Below are positions 1 to 7,431 of a stretch of DNA of 13,151 nucleotides, in pieces. A model generated the notes under the pieces. It was not told the DNA's origin, ran no database searches, and saw only the letters and a list, made by a program, of their open reading frames with translations. Numbering within the stretch: the first letter of the stretch is position 1; every line of letters starts with the position of its first letter. Origin of the DNA: JTS-RE9 sp964649195 (GTDB lineage: Bacteria; Planctomycetota; Phycisphaerae; Phycisphaerales; Phycisphaeraceae); NCBI GenBank assembly GCA_964649195.1, contig CAZYPK010000150.1, positions 1-13,151 of the forward strand, in the 5' to 3' direction. The position numbers and the translations under genes were made by a program.

Positions 1-48
1 GGGGTATCGAGCCGGAATACCCCGACGGCTCGCAGACTCGCCATCGGG
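1..48. other. Hairpins at the left window edge, possible end of an upstream transcript
   Basis: Positions 1-7 (GGGGTAT) and 17-23 (ATACCCC) form a perfect 7-bp stem. A second imperfect stem pairs about 21-28 with about 41-48 with one mismatch. A run of five T follows at about 57-61. This could be the intrinsic terminator of a gene lying to the left, but the T run is about 9 nt from the stem and the window edge cuts the context, so the call is weak. Confidence 0.25.
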
Positions 49-101
49 CTTGGGGTTTTTCTTAAAGTGACCATCAATAGCCATCCAAAACTTTTCAAAT
101 C

Positions 102-128
102 CCGGGCGGGGCTTAAGCGAAACTCAGG
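102..128 (+). repeat. Left copy of a perfect 27-nt inverted repeat
   Basis: This 27-nt segment, with GCTTAAGC inside it and ending AAACTCAGG, is the exact reverse complement of 6557-6583. It ends 20 nt before the chosen start of the histidine kinase. A diverged direct-orientation copy (GCTTATTCAAAACTCAGG) lies at 4364-4381, just after the response regulator stop. Similarity stops abruptly on both sides of the 27 nt. I do not recognise the family. Confidence 0.75.
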
Positions 129-148
129 TCAGGAGTGCCGTCCGGTCA

Positions 149-3100
149 ATGCTGTTATTCTCTCGCCGTCGGCTTTTTCATTCCCACACGATGCGCGGGA
201 TCGTCATGTTGTCTTCGATCATGTCACTCTTGATCAGCCAGGTCCGGCGTCACAAGGCGATGCTTGGGCCGTTGCTTTTGCATGTGGCGATGCTTGCGTT
301 CACGGTTCCCGTTTTTGCGGCCAGCTCACTGCCATACGCCGATCCCGATTATCTGATCGACACCTGGGAAGTCGAGGAAGGACTGCCTGAAAACTCCGCC
401 ACCGCGATGGTGCAGTCGTCCGATGGCTTCCTCTGGTTCGGCACGTTCAACGGACTGGTTCGATTCGATGGCGTCGAGTTCGATGTTTTCCGTCCCTCCA
501 ACACGGCAGGGTTGCCCGGCGCCGGCGTGGTGAACCTGCACATTGATCGGAGCGGGCGGCAGTGGGTCAGCACCTACGGCGGCATCGCCACCCATCACAA
601 CGGCGCGTGGCGCAGCTATGGCAAGGAGGATGGATGGGTCGGCGATTTCGCCAGGACCTTCTCGGAGAAACAGAACGGCGACCTGCTGATCACCACGTTC
701 AACGGCCGCCTGATGGAGTTCTCCAACGGACGCTTTCATGCGTTGCCCGACCCGCCGGGCGACGCCGGCAAGGGTTACGCCGGCCATGTGGATGAGGATG
801 GACACTGGTGGGCCATCCAGAGCGGATTCATAGGGCGATGGGATGGCCGGCAATGGGTGTCCATGATCGGGGCTTCGTCGAATCGGCAGGAAACCTGGGG
901 CGGCAAGGCCATCGATGGCGGGCTTTGGCTGGTGCAGGGACAGGTTCTGAAGAAGTATCAGGCCGGCGCGGAGGTGCATCGGATCGAGCTGCCCGAGGCT
1001 TTGGGCGGTTTGTGGAGTGTTCATGAGGACGGTGATGGCAACGTCTGGATATGCACGTATGACAAGGGTGTCTGCCGCGTGACGCCTTCGGGAGGCTTTC
1101 GCCGATTCGGGCTGGGCCGGGGACTGGCGCACAACGGGGTTCGCTTCGTCTTTGAGGACCGCGAACGAAACATCTGGATCGGCACCAGCGGCGGGGGCGT
1201 TTCGCGGTTGCGACAGCGGCGGTTTCACAGCTTCGGCGTCAGGGAAGGTTTGAGCGAGCTGAATGTCAAGTCGGTTTCCCCTGACGGCAACGGCGGCCTG
1301 TGGATCGCCACCTATGGCGGCGGGCTGTTTCGGAGGACCGGCGATGAAATCAAGCCGTTCGCACTGCCGGCGGATGCGACACCCAATGTGCAAAGCGTCA
1401 TGCAGGATCGACGAGGGCGGCTGTGGGTGGGCACGTTCGGAGGCGGCGCCCACGTGATCGAGAACGGCATCGCGCGTTCCGTTTCGGCCGCCGACGGCGG
1501 GGGCGGCAACGGACTGGCGTTCTTCGAGGATTCGCGCGGGCGCATCTGGATCAGCGGCGGCCAGCATGTGGCCATGTTCGACGGCCAGACATTCCACCCC
1601 TACGGCAACGTGGAGGAGCGGCCGCTGTACGGGGTCAGCGGCTTTGCCGAGACTTCGGATGGCGTCATCTGGGCCTGCAACGGAAGCGTGTTCCGTCTTG
1701 AAAACGACCGCTTTGTCCCCGTCATCGAAAGGACCAAGACGCTTTGGAGCATCAGCCTGTCGGGCGATGACGACGGCGGGCTGTGGATCGGCATGAACAA
1801 TCAGACACTGGTTCGCCGGCACGACGGGCGGCTTTCCACGCTGGATGCCCGTCGCGGATTCTCGGTGACGGTGCTGGGCATGGTCGATGATGCGATGGGT
1901 CACGTCTGGATGGCGACGGACAACGGCGTCGTCCGGGTGGAGCGTGAGAAGCTGCGGGCGGCTGCGGAGGGCCGACTGTCGCGCCTGCCCATGCTCTCCT
2001 TCGGCAAGTCCGACGGCCTGCCCAGCCTTCTCTGTTCAGGTTTGCGCCAGCCGGTGTCCGTTCGGGATGAGAAAGGCCGCATCTGGTTTGCGACGCTCAA
2101 GGGCGTGGCCATGATTGATCCGGCTCGACTGCGGATCGGCCAGACCGCGCCGCCGAACATCCATTACAAGGAGATTCGCTACCGAATCCGCCACCATGAC
2201 GCTGATCAGGAGGATGTCATGGAAGCGAGTGTGAACCCGATGCGGATGAGGGTTCGTGAACCGTTCGCCGGTCCGGTCGCCCTGCCGGCCGGAAGCCGTC
2301 ATATTGAAGTTCACTTTGCGGCGCTTGCGTATGCCGATCCTGAAAGCGTTCAATACGAGGTCAAACTCAACGATTTCCCCTGGGAGCCGATCGGCAAGCG
2401 TCGCTCGGCGGTTTATGCCGAGTTGCCGCCCGATGATTACGTGCTTCGGGTGCGGGCTTCCAACGGCAACGGCGCCTGGAGCGCCAGCGAGCGGGACATC
2501 ACGTTCAGCGTCGCCCCGTTCTACTGGCAGCGAACGTGGGTTCAGGTTGCCGGGGTGATTTTCCTGGTGGTCATGGTTGCCGGCATCACGGGAACGGTCG
2601 TCCATTCCCGGGTCCGGCTGCGAAGGCGGAGCGAGAAACATTTCAAGCTGGTTGTGGAATCCTCGCCCAGCGCGATGATCATCGCCGACCACCGGGGCCT
2701 GATCCAACTGGCCAACAGGCAGGCGGAATCCATCTTCGGATACGACCGGACGGAATTGATCGGCCAGCCCGTGGAGATATTGCTTCCGATGCGGTTTGCG
2801 GCGGGGCATCCCTATCAGCGCAGCGATTACATGAAACGCCCCCGCGCCAGGCCGATGGGTGTGGGGCGGGATCTTTACGGCCGGCGCAAGGATGGGGAGG
2901 AGTTTCCCGTCGAAGTGGGGCTGACACCCATCGATGCCCCCAACGGCGTCCTGGTGCTTGCATCCGTCACGGACATCACCGAGCGCCGGCGGACCGAGCT
3001 CGAATCCCTGAACCAGCGCAATGAACTGGCGCATCTCTCCCGCGTGGCCATGCTCGGCGAATTGTCCGGTTCGATGGCGCACGAGCTTAACCAGCCGCTG

Positions 3101-3733
3101 GCCTCGATCCTCAGCAACGCCCAGGCCGCCCAGCGTTTTCTCGCCAAGGAGAACATCGACCTGAACGAGGTGCGCGACATCCTCGCGGACATCGTCGAAC
3201 AGGACGAGCGCGCGGGCGAGGTGATCCGCCGGCTGCGGCTGCTTCTGAAGAAGGGGGAGGTTCAGATCCAGGCGCTGAAGTTGAACGAGCTGGTGGCCGA
3301 GGTGCTCAAGCTGCTGCGGAACGATCTGGTCAATCACGATGTCAAGGTGACCATGACCCTCGCCGATGATCTGCCTTCGGTGGACGGCGATCGTGTGCAG
3401 TTGCAGCAGGTCCTGCTGAATCTGGTGATGAATGCATGCGACGCCATGACCGCCGCGCCCGCCTCGGCGCGGAGCCTTCAGGTCATCACCGAACTCTCCC
3501 CCGACGGCGACGTGCATCTGCGGATTGTCGATGCCGGCTGCGGCATTCCGGGCGGATCGCTTCAGAGGATATTCGATCCCTTCTTCACCACGAAGGAGAC
3601 GGGCATGGGATTGGGGCTGGCGGTTTGCCGCACGATCATCACAGCCCATCGCGGAAATCTGTGGGCCACCAACAACCTGCAAGGCGGCGCGACGTTACAC
3701 TGTATCCTGTCCCCCGGGAGTCTGCCGCCATGA
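149..3733 (+). CDS. Periplasmic-sensing histidine kinase (double Reg_prop propeller, Y_Y_Y, TM, PAS, HisKA, HATPase)
   Basis: This is a 1194-aa sensor kinase. An N-terminal export segment (about residues 38-58) precedes a long region in which I count 14 propeller motifs of the form xGxxWxxT (for example DGFLWFGT, DGNVWICT, RGRLWVGT, KGRIWFAT), enough for two seven-bladed propellers. A Y_Y_Y-type beta domain (about 717-785) and a membrane helix (about 797-819) follow. In the cytoplasm come a PAS domain (about 831-945), a HisKA domain with phospho-acceptor H978 in HELNQPL, and an ATPase with N1095 (N box), D1128 in DAGCGIP (G1) and GMGLGL at 1152-1157 (G2). The periplasmic layout is that of Bacteroides hybrid two-component sensors, but receiver and output domains are absent. 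The output is instead the adjacent regulator, whose ATG overlaps this stop. The start is uncertain: AGGAG at 131-135 sits a little far (13 nt) from ATG149, and in-frame ATGs at 191, 206, 221 and 260 are possible. The ligand is unknown; a carbohydrate is an inference from the porin nearby. Confidence 0.93.
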   Translation: MLLFSRRRLFHSHTMRGIVMLSSIMSLLISQVRRHKAMLGPLLLHVAMLAFTVPVFAASSLPYADPDYLIDTWEVEEGLPENSATAMVQSSDGFLWFGTFNGLVRFDGVEFDVFRPSNTAGLPGAGVVNLHIDRSGRQWVSTYGGIATHHNGAWRSYGKEDGWVGDFARTFSEKQNGDLLITTFNGRLMEFSNGRFHALPDPPGDAGKGYAGHVDEDGHWWAIQSGFIGRWDGRQWVSMIGASSNRQETWGGKAIDGGLWLVQGQVLKKYQAGAEVHRIELPEALGGLWSVHEDGDGNVWICTYDKGVCRVTPSGGFRRFGLGRGLAHNGVRFVFEDRERNIWIGTSGGGVSRLRQRRFHSFGVREGLSELNVKSVSPDGNGGLWIATYGGGLFRRTGDEIKPFALPADATPNVQSVMQDRRGRLWVGTFGGGAHVIENGIARSVSAADGGGGNGLAFFEDSRGRIWISGGQHVAMFDGQTFHPYGNVEERPLYGVSGFAETSDGVIWACNGSVFRLENDRFVPVIERTKTLWSISLSGDDDGGLWIGMNNQTLVRRHDGRLSTLDARRGFSVTVLGMVDDAMGHVWMATDNGVVRVEREKLRAAAEGRLSRLPMLSFGKSDGLPSLLCSGLRQPVSVRDEKGRIWFATLKGVAMIDPARLRIGQTAPPNIHYKEIRYRIRHHDADQEDVMEASVNPMRMRVREPFAGPVALPAGSRHIEVHFAALAYADPESVQYEVKLNDFPWEPIGKRRSAVYAELPPDDYVLRVRASNGNGAWSASERDITFSVAPFYWQRTWVQVAGVIFLVVMVAGITGTVVHSRVRLRRRSEKHFKLVVESSPSAMIIADHRGLIQLANRQAESIFGYDRTELIGQPVEILLPMRFAAGHPYQRSDYMKRPRARPMGVGRDLYGRRKDGEEFPVEVGLTPIDAPNGVLVLASVTDITERRRTELESLNQRNELAHLSRVAMLGELSGSMAHELNQPLASILSNAQAAQRFLAKENIDLNEVRDILADIVEQDERAGEVIRRLRLLLKKGEVQIQALKLNELVAEVLKLLRNDLVNHDVKVTMTLADDLPSVDGDRVQLQQVLLNLVMNACDAMTAAPASARSLQVITELSPDGDVHLRIVDAGCGIPGGSLQRIFDPFFTTKETGMGLGLAVCRTIITAHRGNLWATNNLQGGATLHCILSPGSLPP

Positions 3734-4353
3734 AATTGTCCCCGCCCATTGTCTATCTGGTGGATGATGAACCCGCCGTGCTCAAGGCCTTGTCCCGTCT
3801 GATGCGATCGGCGGACCTCTCCGCCCGGACATTCAATTCACCCCGCGATTTCCTGGAGGAACACGATCCGGCGGCTCATGGCTGCGTGGTGCTTGACCTG
3901 GCGATGCCCCATCTCAACGGGCTGCAACTTCAGCAGGAGCTGGCGCAGCGCGGGTCCCTCCTGCCGGTCATCTTCCTGACCGGGCATGGGGATGTCCACA
4001 CCGGCGTGAAAGCCATGCGCGATGGCGCCGTTGACTTTCTCACCAAGCCGGTGAGCGACACGGACCTGCTCGCCGCCATCCGTCAGGCGTTGGATCGGAA
4101 CCGAAACACCCTCCAGCTCAATGCCTCGCTCGCCCAAATCCGGCAGCGGCTGGCGAAGCTGACCCCGCGGGAACGCGAAGTGATGATTCACGTCGTCGCC
4201 GGCAAGCAGAACAAGCAGATCGCCTGCGACCTGGGCACCGTCGAGAAAACCATCAAGGTCCACCGCGCCCGCATCATGGAAAAGGTGAAGGCCCAATCCA
4301 TCGCGGAACTGGTCCGCCTGACTGAAAAGGCCGGCATCAAGCCCGCCCCATGA
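3730..4353 (+). CDS. FixJ/NarL-type response regulator, partner of the upstream kinase
   Basis: This is a 207-aa two-domain DNA-binding response regulator. The receiver domain (about 5-120) carries acidic residues D12/D13, phospho-acceptor D56 in VLDLAMP, switch residue T84 and K106 in FLTKP. A LuxR-type helix-turn-helix follows (about 145-200) with the family signature LTPREREV, NKQIA and VEKTIKVHRARIMEK. Length and layout match the FixJ family. The start ATG overlaps the kinase stop as ATGA, so the two are almost certainly translationally coupled and form a cognate pair. HELNQPL-type kinases are commonly paired with FixJ- or NtrC-type regulators, which fits. Targets are unknown; the porin or the regulator genes themselves are candidates by proximity only. 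A longer open frame runs upstream inside the kinase gene but does not encode the family N-terminus. Confidence 0.95.
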   Translation: MKLSPPIVYLVDDEPAVLKALSRLMRSADLSARTFNSPRDFLEEHDPAAHGCVVLDLAMPHLNGLQLQQELAQRGSLLPVIFLTGHGDVHTGVKAMRDGAVDFLTKPVSDTDLLAAIRQALDRNRNTLQLNASLAQIRQRLAKLTPREREVMIHVVAGKQNKQIACDLGTVEKTIKVHRARIMEKVKAQSIAELVRLTEKAGIKPAP

Positions 4354-4363
4354 GAGGCGCGGC

Positions 4364-4382
4364 GCTTATTCAAAACTCAGGG
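4364..4382 (+). repeat. Diverged third copy of the 27-nt repeat
   Basis: The segment shares GCTTA and AAACTCAGG with the repeat at 102-128, with a changed middle. It starts 11 nt after the response regulator stop. The match is partial, so common origin is likely but not proven. Confidence 0.45.
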
Positions 4383-4389
4383 TTGCGTT

Positions 4390-4558
4390 GGGTGGCTGGG
4401 GCTGAAGCTCTGCGCAAGCCCCGGCCCGGCGACCTTCAGCCTTCAGCATTCAACATTCAGTCTTCAGCATTCAGCATTCAGCATTCAGCCTTCAGTTGCT
4501 TCACCTTGCTTCGTGCGCCTGGGCCGGGGCTTCGCGGACTCAGCCCCAGCCATCACCC
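4390..4558 (+). repeat. Dispersed palindromic element, copy 1 (9 heptamers)
   Basis: The left arm starts with GGGTGGCTGGGGCTG (4390-4404) and continues through GCAAGCCCCGGCCC. The right arm (about 4517-4558) contains GCCTGGGCCGGGGCTTCGC and CAGCCCCAGCCA, the complementary sequence, with a 2-nt insertion near the end. Between them are nine tandem 7-bp units (4433-4495) and the conserved linker TTGCTTCACCTTGCTTCGTG. It fills most of the gap between the two response regulators. Confidence 0.85.
4433..4495 (+). repeat. Heptamer array, 9 tandem units of CMTTCAG/TCTTCAG
   Basis: The units in order are CCTTCAG, CCTTCAG, CATTCAA, CATTCAG, TCTTCAG, CATTCAG three times, and CCTTCAG. Only the first two bases vary, apart from one G to A change in unit 3. 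No forward reading frame contains a stop, so the array lies inside spurious open frames. Confidence 0.95.
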
Positions 4559-4580
4559 GGCTGATATTTATTCGTTCGTA

Positions 4581-4596
4581 TTGGACCAAAGTCCAA
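4581..4596. promoter_or_regulatory. 16-bp dyad (TTGGAC-N4-GTCCAA) upstream of the receiver-only regulator
   Basis: A perfect 6-4-6 inverted repeat lies in a locally AT-rich stretch 35 nt before the chosen GTG start at 4632, outside the dispersed element. Its position suits an operator. No protein is assigned, and the match could be chance. Confidence 0.35.
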
Positions 4597-4631
4597 CGCA
4601 TGTTTCGGCTCGTGCATTTAGTCTGGCCGGT

Positions 4632-5045
4632 GTGAGCAACAGCGCACTCCTCATCGCTGTGGTTGACGACGAAGAACCGGTTCGTCGGGCGTTGGGACGC
4701 CTGCTTCGCTCCGCTGATCTGGCGGTGGAGCTGTTTCCGACGGGGCAGGAGTTTCTGGCCTCGCTCGATGATCATCGGCCTGATTGCCTGGTGCTCGATC
4801 TGCACATGCCTTCGATGGACGGATTCGAAGTCCAGAGCCGGCTGATTGGAATCCATGCGGCGGTGCCCACGGTGGTCATCACGGGGCACGATTCGCCCGA
4901 AGCGAGGGAGCGTGTCCTGCGAAGCGGAGCAACGGCCTTTCTGCGCAAACCCGTGAATGAACGGCTGCTGCTTGACGCCATCACCAGGGCCGTGGAGGCT
5001 GGAAAGAGACCGGGCGACGAATGCGGCGACAGCGATGTATCATGA
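4632..5045 (+). CDS. Receiver-only response regulator (single-domain, FixJ-like receiver)
   Basis: This is a 137-aa protein consisting of one receiver domain. D12/D13 form the acidic pocket, D56 in VLDLHMP is the phospho-acceptor, T84 is the switch residue and K106 lies in FLRKP. All these residues fall at the same numbers as in the regulator at 3730-4353. The two share long identical stretches such as RSADL, so a duplication followed by loss of the DNA-binding domain is plausible. After the receiver only a short charged tail remains. The frame is open back to 4350, but that part is translated repeat. I chose GTG4632 because the family N-terminus (LLIAVVDDEEP) begins five residues later; no clear ribosome binding site supports it. 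Possible roles are a phosphate sink competing for the kinase, or an adaptor acting by protein contact. Both are inferences. Confidence 0.85.
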   Translation: MSNSALLIAVVDDEEPVRRALGRLLRSADLAVELFPTGQEFLASLDDHRPDCLVLDLHMPSMDGFEVQSRLIGIHAAVPTVVITGHDSPEARERVLRSGATAFLRKPVNERLLLDAITRAVEAGKRPGDECGDSDVS

Positions 5046-5065
5046 ACGACCAGGCTTGCCTCTTC

Positions 5066-5132
5066 GCCCTCTCCCCCAGGGAGAGGACAGTCTCAATCGC
5101 CGCGCAGCGGAGCGATTGAGACAGGTGAGGGC
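5066..5132. repeat. Compound stem-loop repeat (two hairpins inside an outer stem)
   Basis: The outer arms GCCCTC (5066-5071) and GAGGGC (5127-5132) enclose two hairpins. The first pairs CCTCTCCC (5068-5075) with GGGAGAGG (5079-5086). The second pairs GTCTCAATCGC (5090-5100) with GCGATTGAGAC (5112-5122), 11 perfect pairs. The outer and first inner stems share bases, so they compete. The CTCTCCCCCAGGGAGAG...GGTGAGGG pattern is a common intergenic repeat in many bacteria. There is no T run, so a terminator is not claimed. Confidence 0.75.
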
Positions 5133-5185
5133 CGGATCCACCGCGAACCCGCATCAACACTCTCTTCCTGATAAGGCAGTCAACA

Positions 5186-6556
5186 GTGAGCCAAAAAAGC
5201 CATCAACATCGCTTGTTCAACCTCGCGGCAATGATCGCGGTGATGCTCGGCGCCGCCGCGCTTCAGGCGCAACAGGATGATGCCTCTTCGACGGAGCCGC
5301 CTGCCGCCCCGCAAGGTTTGATCCCCATCCCCGATTACACCGGCGACCTTTGGACTCGCAGCCGCCTCACCGGCGACTGGGGCGCCACCCGAACCGATCT
5401 GGCCAACCAAGGCGTCCAGTTTGACGTCAACTTCACGCAGACCGTGCAGTCCGTCGTTGATGGCGGCCAGGACTCGGCCACCCGCTACGGCGGATCGCTT
5501 GATTACCTGCTCACGCTCGACCTGATGCGAATGGGCGTCATGCCTGGCGCGATGATCAAGTTCCGAGGGGAATCCCGTTACGGCGAAGGAATCAACGACA
5601 AGGCCGGCTCCCTGCTGCCCGTCAACACGGACGCCTTCTTTCCCCTGACCGATCGGCTCGATGACAACATCCCCTTCACCCTCACCAGTCTCACCTACTA
5701 TCAGTTCCTCTCCGAACACATCGGCTTCATGATCGGCAAGTTCGACACCATCGACTCGGACCCCAACGAGTTCGCTTCCGGCCGCGGCGTCAGCCAGTTC
5801 ATGAATGCCAACCTCGTCTTTCCCGTCGCGCCGCTGTTGACCTCGCCTTACTCCACGCTGGGGGTCGGCGTGATCTGGATGCCATTCAAGGGCGTCACGG
5901 TGAGCAGCCTGGTGATGAACGCCGCCGACTCCTCCACCACCACCGGCTTCGAGGACTTCGGCGATGGCGCCGTCTGGGCCAGCGAAGCGCAGATTCAGTA
6001 TCGCCTGGGCTCGCTGCCCGGCGGACAGAATGTCGGCTTCGTCTATGGTTTCGACAACAACTTCCTCGCCCTGGGCGGACGCTTCGTCTTCCAGCCCGGC
6101 GAAGGGATCGTCGCCCCGACCAGTGATGAGACATGGGCCGTCTATTGGAGCGCGTGGCAATATCTCTTCGTCGAGACCCCCGGCGATGCAACCATCGATC
6201 TGCTCAACGGCAGGCAGGACCTGCAAGGCGTGGGCCTCTTTCTCCGCGTCGGGTTTGCGGACGATGACACCAGCCTCATCAGGGTGACCGTCAGCGGCGG
6301 CATCGGCGCCATGGGGATCATCCCCACGCGCGACGCGGATACCTGCGGCCTGGCGGTTTACTACACCAACCTCAAAACCGGACGCCTGGCCGGGATCGTC
6401 GGCATCGATGAAGACAGCTTCGGATTCGAGGCGTATTACAATCTCGCCATCACCCCCGCGGCCCAACTGACCTTTGATGTGCAGATCATCGAATCACCGC
6501 GGGACGCGATCGACACCGCCGTCATACTCGGAATGCGGCTGAATCTTGCGTTCTAA
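5186..6556 (+). CDS. OprB-type carbohydrate-selective porin
   Basis: This is a 456-aa predicted outer-membrane beta barrel. A signal peptide ends about residue 28 (ALQA before QQDD). The mature N-terminus carries the OprB signature SRLTGDWGATRTDLANQGV (about 59-77, GDWG at 63-66). Alternating beta strands follow, and the chain ends in the strand GMRLNLAF with a terminal aromatic residue, the usual barrel-insertion signal. The length is normal for OprB proteins, which allow diffusion of sugars across the outer membrane. The start is GTG, with AAGG at 5173-5176 upstream; a shorter start at ATG5231 would damage the signal peptide. It lies downstream of the two-component genes on the same strand but is separated by 140 bp holding a compound stem-loop, so it probably has its own promoter. 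Regulation by the neighbouring system is inferred from position only. Confidence 0.88.
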   Translation: MSQKSHQHRLFNLAAMIAVMLGAAALQAQQDDASSTEPPAAPQGLIPIPDYTGDLWTRSRLTGDWGATRTDLANQGVQFDVNFTQTVQSVVDGGQDSATRYGGSLDYLLTLDLMRMGVMPGAMIKFRGESRYGEGINDKAGSLLPVNTDAFFPLTDRLDDNIPFTLTSLTYYQFLSEHIGFMIGKFDTIDSDPNEFASGRGVSQFMNANLVFPVAPLLTSPYSTLGVGVIWMPFKGVTVSSLVMNAADSSTTTGFEDFGDGAVWASEAQIQYRLGSLPGGQNVGFVYGFDNNFLALGGRFVFQPGEGIVAPTSDETWAVYWSAWQYLFVETPGDATIDLLNGRQDLQGVGLFLRVGFADDDTSLIRVTVSGGIGAMGIIPTRDADTCGLAVYYTNLKTGRLAGIVGIDEDSFGFEAYYNLAITPAAQLTFDVQIIESPRDAIDTAVILGMRLNLAF

Positions 6557-6583
6557 CCTGAGTTTCGCTTAAGCCCCGCCCGG
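6557..6583 (-). repeat. Right copy of the perfect 27-nt inverted repeat
   Basis: This is the exact reverse complement of 102-128, beginning directly after the TAA of the porin gene. Together the two copies bracket the two-component and porin block over 6.4 kb. No transposase or target duplication was seen, so this is probably a dispersed short repeat rather than the ends of a mobile element. Confidence 0.75.
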
Positions 6584-6625
6584 AAGGGCGCGGGCCAAAG
6601 AGCATCCAATGAACAGAGGATCCAA

Positions 6626-6639
6626 AGTTCCAAGTTGAA
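6626..6639 (+). repeat. Two AGTTCCA-type heptamers
   Basis: AGTTCCA followed by AGTTGAA, in the same register and with the same terminal unit as the array at 12957-12984. It lies 70 nt after the porin gene. Short, so weak on its own. Confidence 0.4.
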
Positions 6640-6654
6640 TTCACACCGGAAATC

Positions 6655-6670
6655 GATCGTTGTTACGATC
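6655..6670. promoter_or_regulatory. 16-bp dyad (GATCGT-TGTT-ACGATC) upstream of the lipoprotein cluster
   Basis: A perfect 6-bp inverted repeat with a 4-nt spacer lies 71 nt before the first lipoprotein start. It could be an operator or a small RNA hairpin. No regulator is assigned and no clear promoter was identified beside it. Confidence 0.3.
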
Positions 6671-6741
6671 TTCAAATGATGAGCGGATTTCTTTCGGGGC
6701 AATGTCTCCCACTTCAACAAACCAAACACAGGATATTCATC

Positions 6742-7350
6742 ATGCACTTCACTCGGATGGTCACCTTGCTGCTGCTTGCAACCGTCGCGGTTCTGCCGGC
6801 GGGTTGCTCTCCGCCGGCGGCGATCGTCGTCTATCGTCCGGGATACTTCGTTGAGAAGCCCGATGTGATTCTGGTCCGCCTGCTTCGTCCGACGCACGAA
6901 GAGGCTCAGAAGGATGCCGACCTCCTGCCCGCCTGGATTCGTGAGAACCGGCCCGAACCGCAGACGGCCGAGGATGTCAAGGCGGGCCGCAATGCCTCGC
7001 TGCTGGTGAGCGAGCAGATCGTCGCGGCTTTGCAGGCCCGCGGCATCCCGGCGACGCTGGCCACCGGCGGACAGACCGCCACCGCCAAGACGGCCACCAT
7101 CGTGGGCCAGTTCGTCAACCAGGAGTCGGCCAGCGGCGACCTGCGGCCAAGCATCGGATTCAGGGTCGATCAGGCGATCGATATCAGGCTGCAACTCATC
7201 CAGAACCGCCAGATCATCGGCGAACTCAAGGCTCAGGGCGTTGAGAAGGATGTGACGGCGGCGACGACGAACATCGCCCGCCAGGTCGCCGATGTCATCG
7301 AGCAGGCCTACATCAAGAACGGATGGCTTGCCGCGCCGATCAAGCGATGA
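6742..7350 (+). CDS. Predicted lipoprotein, DUF4410-like
   Basis: This 202-aa protein has a lipoprotein signal peptide with lipobox LPAG-C22 and Ser at +2, which suggests outer-membrane sorting by the E. coli rule. The mature part contains an alpha-helical stretch rich in Ala (LLVSEQIVAALQARGIPATLA) and a strand-rich core (TIVGQFVNQES, VDQAIDIRLQLIQ, QIIGELKAQG) resembling DUF4410-type envelope proteins of unknown function. The resemblance is from memory of the family pattern and is moderate. The start is ATG6742 because AGGA at 6731-6734 is well spaced and the signal peptide begins there; the upstream in-frame ATG at 6676 would bury the signal peptide. It is the first of five same-strand lipoprotein genes, with 81 nt before the next. 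Confidence 0.8.
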   Translation: MHFTRMVTLLLLATVAVLPAGCSPPAAIVVYRPGYFVEKPDVILVRLLRPTHEEAQKDADLLPAWIRENRPEPQTAEDVKAGRNASLLVSEQIVAALQARGIPATLATGGQTATAKTATIVGQFVNQESASGDLRPSIGFRVDQAIDIRLQLIQNRQIIGELKAQGVEKDVTAATTNIARQVADVIEQAYIKNGWLAAPIKR

Positions 7351-7431
7351 AAAGCGCAGGCAAGGAGGAGCGAAGCCGCGAGCGGCTGGGGAACAGGCGA
7401 CATCAACCGTTTTCAAAACAGGAGTCTTCAT

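Noticed and set aside
67..390. Open frame of 107 aa at the left edge
   Set aside because: It overlaps the kinase N-terminus in another frame, has no ribosome binding site and no recognisable composition.
326..1903. Long minus-strand open frame (525 aa) opposite the kinase gene
   Set aside because: It is a codon-bias shadow of the high-GC kinase gene: low complexity, rich in Ala, Arg, His and Pro, with no domain. The same holds for 2036-3682, 5180-6466, 8759-9892 and 9929-11017.
4350..4631. N-terminal extension of the receiver-only regulator
   Set aside because: The 94 extra residues are the translated repeat element (LQPSAFN-type heptamer reading); the receiver family begins near residue 95.
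5186..6556. Porin gene in one operon with the two-component genes
   Set aside because: The gaps of 278 and 140 bp contain an element and a compound stem-loop, so co-transcription is not supported by the sequence, although it is not excluded.
102..6583. Composite transposon ends at the 27-nt inverted repeat
   Set aside because: No transposase or integrase lies in the block, no target duplication is visible beside the copies, and a third diverged copy lies inside.
7374..7387. Terminator after the first lipoprotein gene (AGCCG/CGGCT hairpin)
   Set aside because: The stem is only 5 bp with no T run, and the downstream gene starts 45 nt later.
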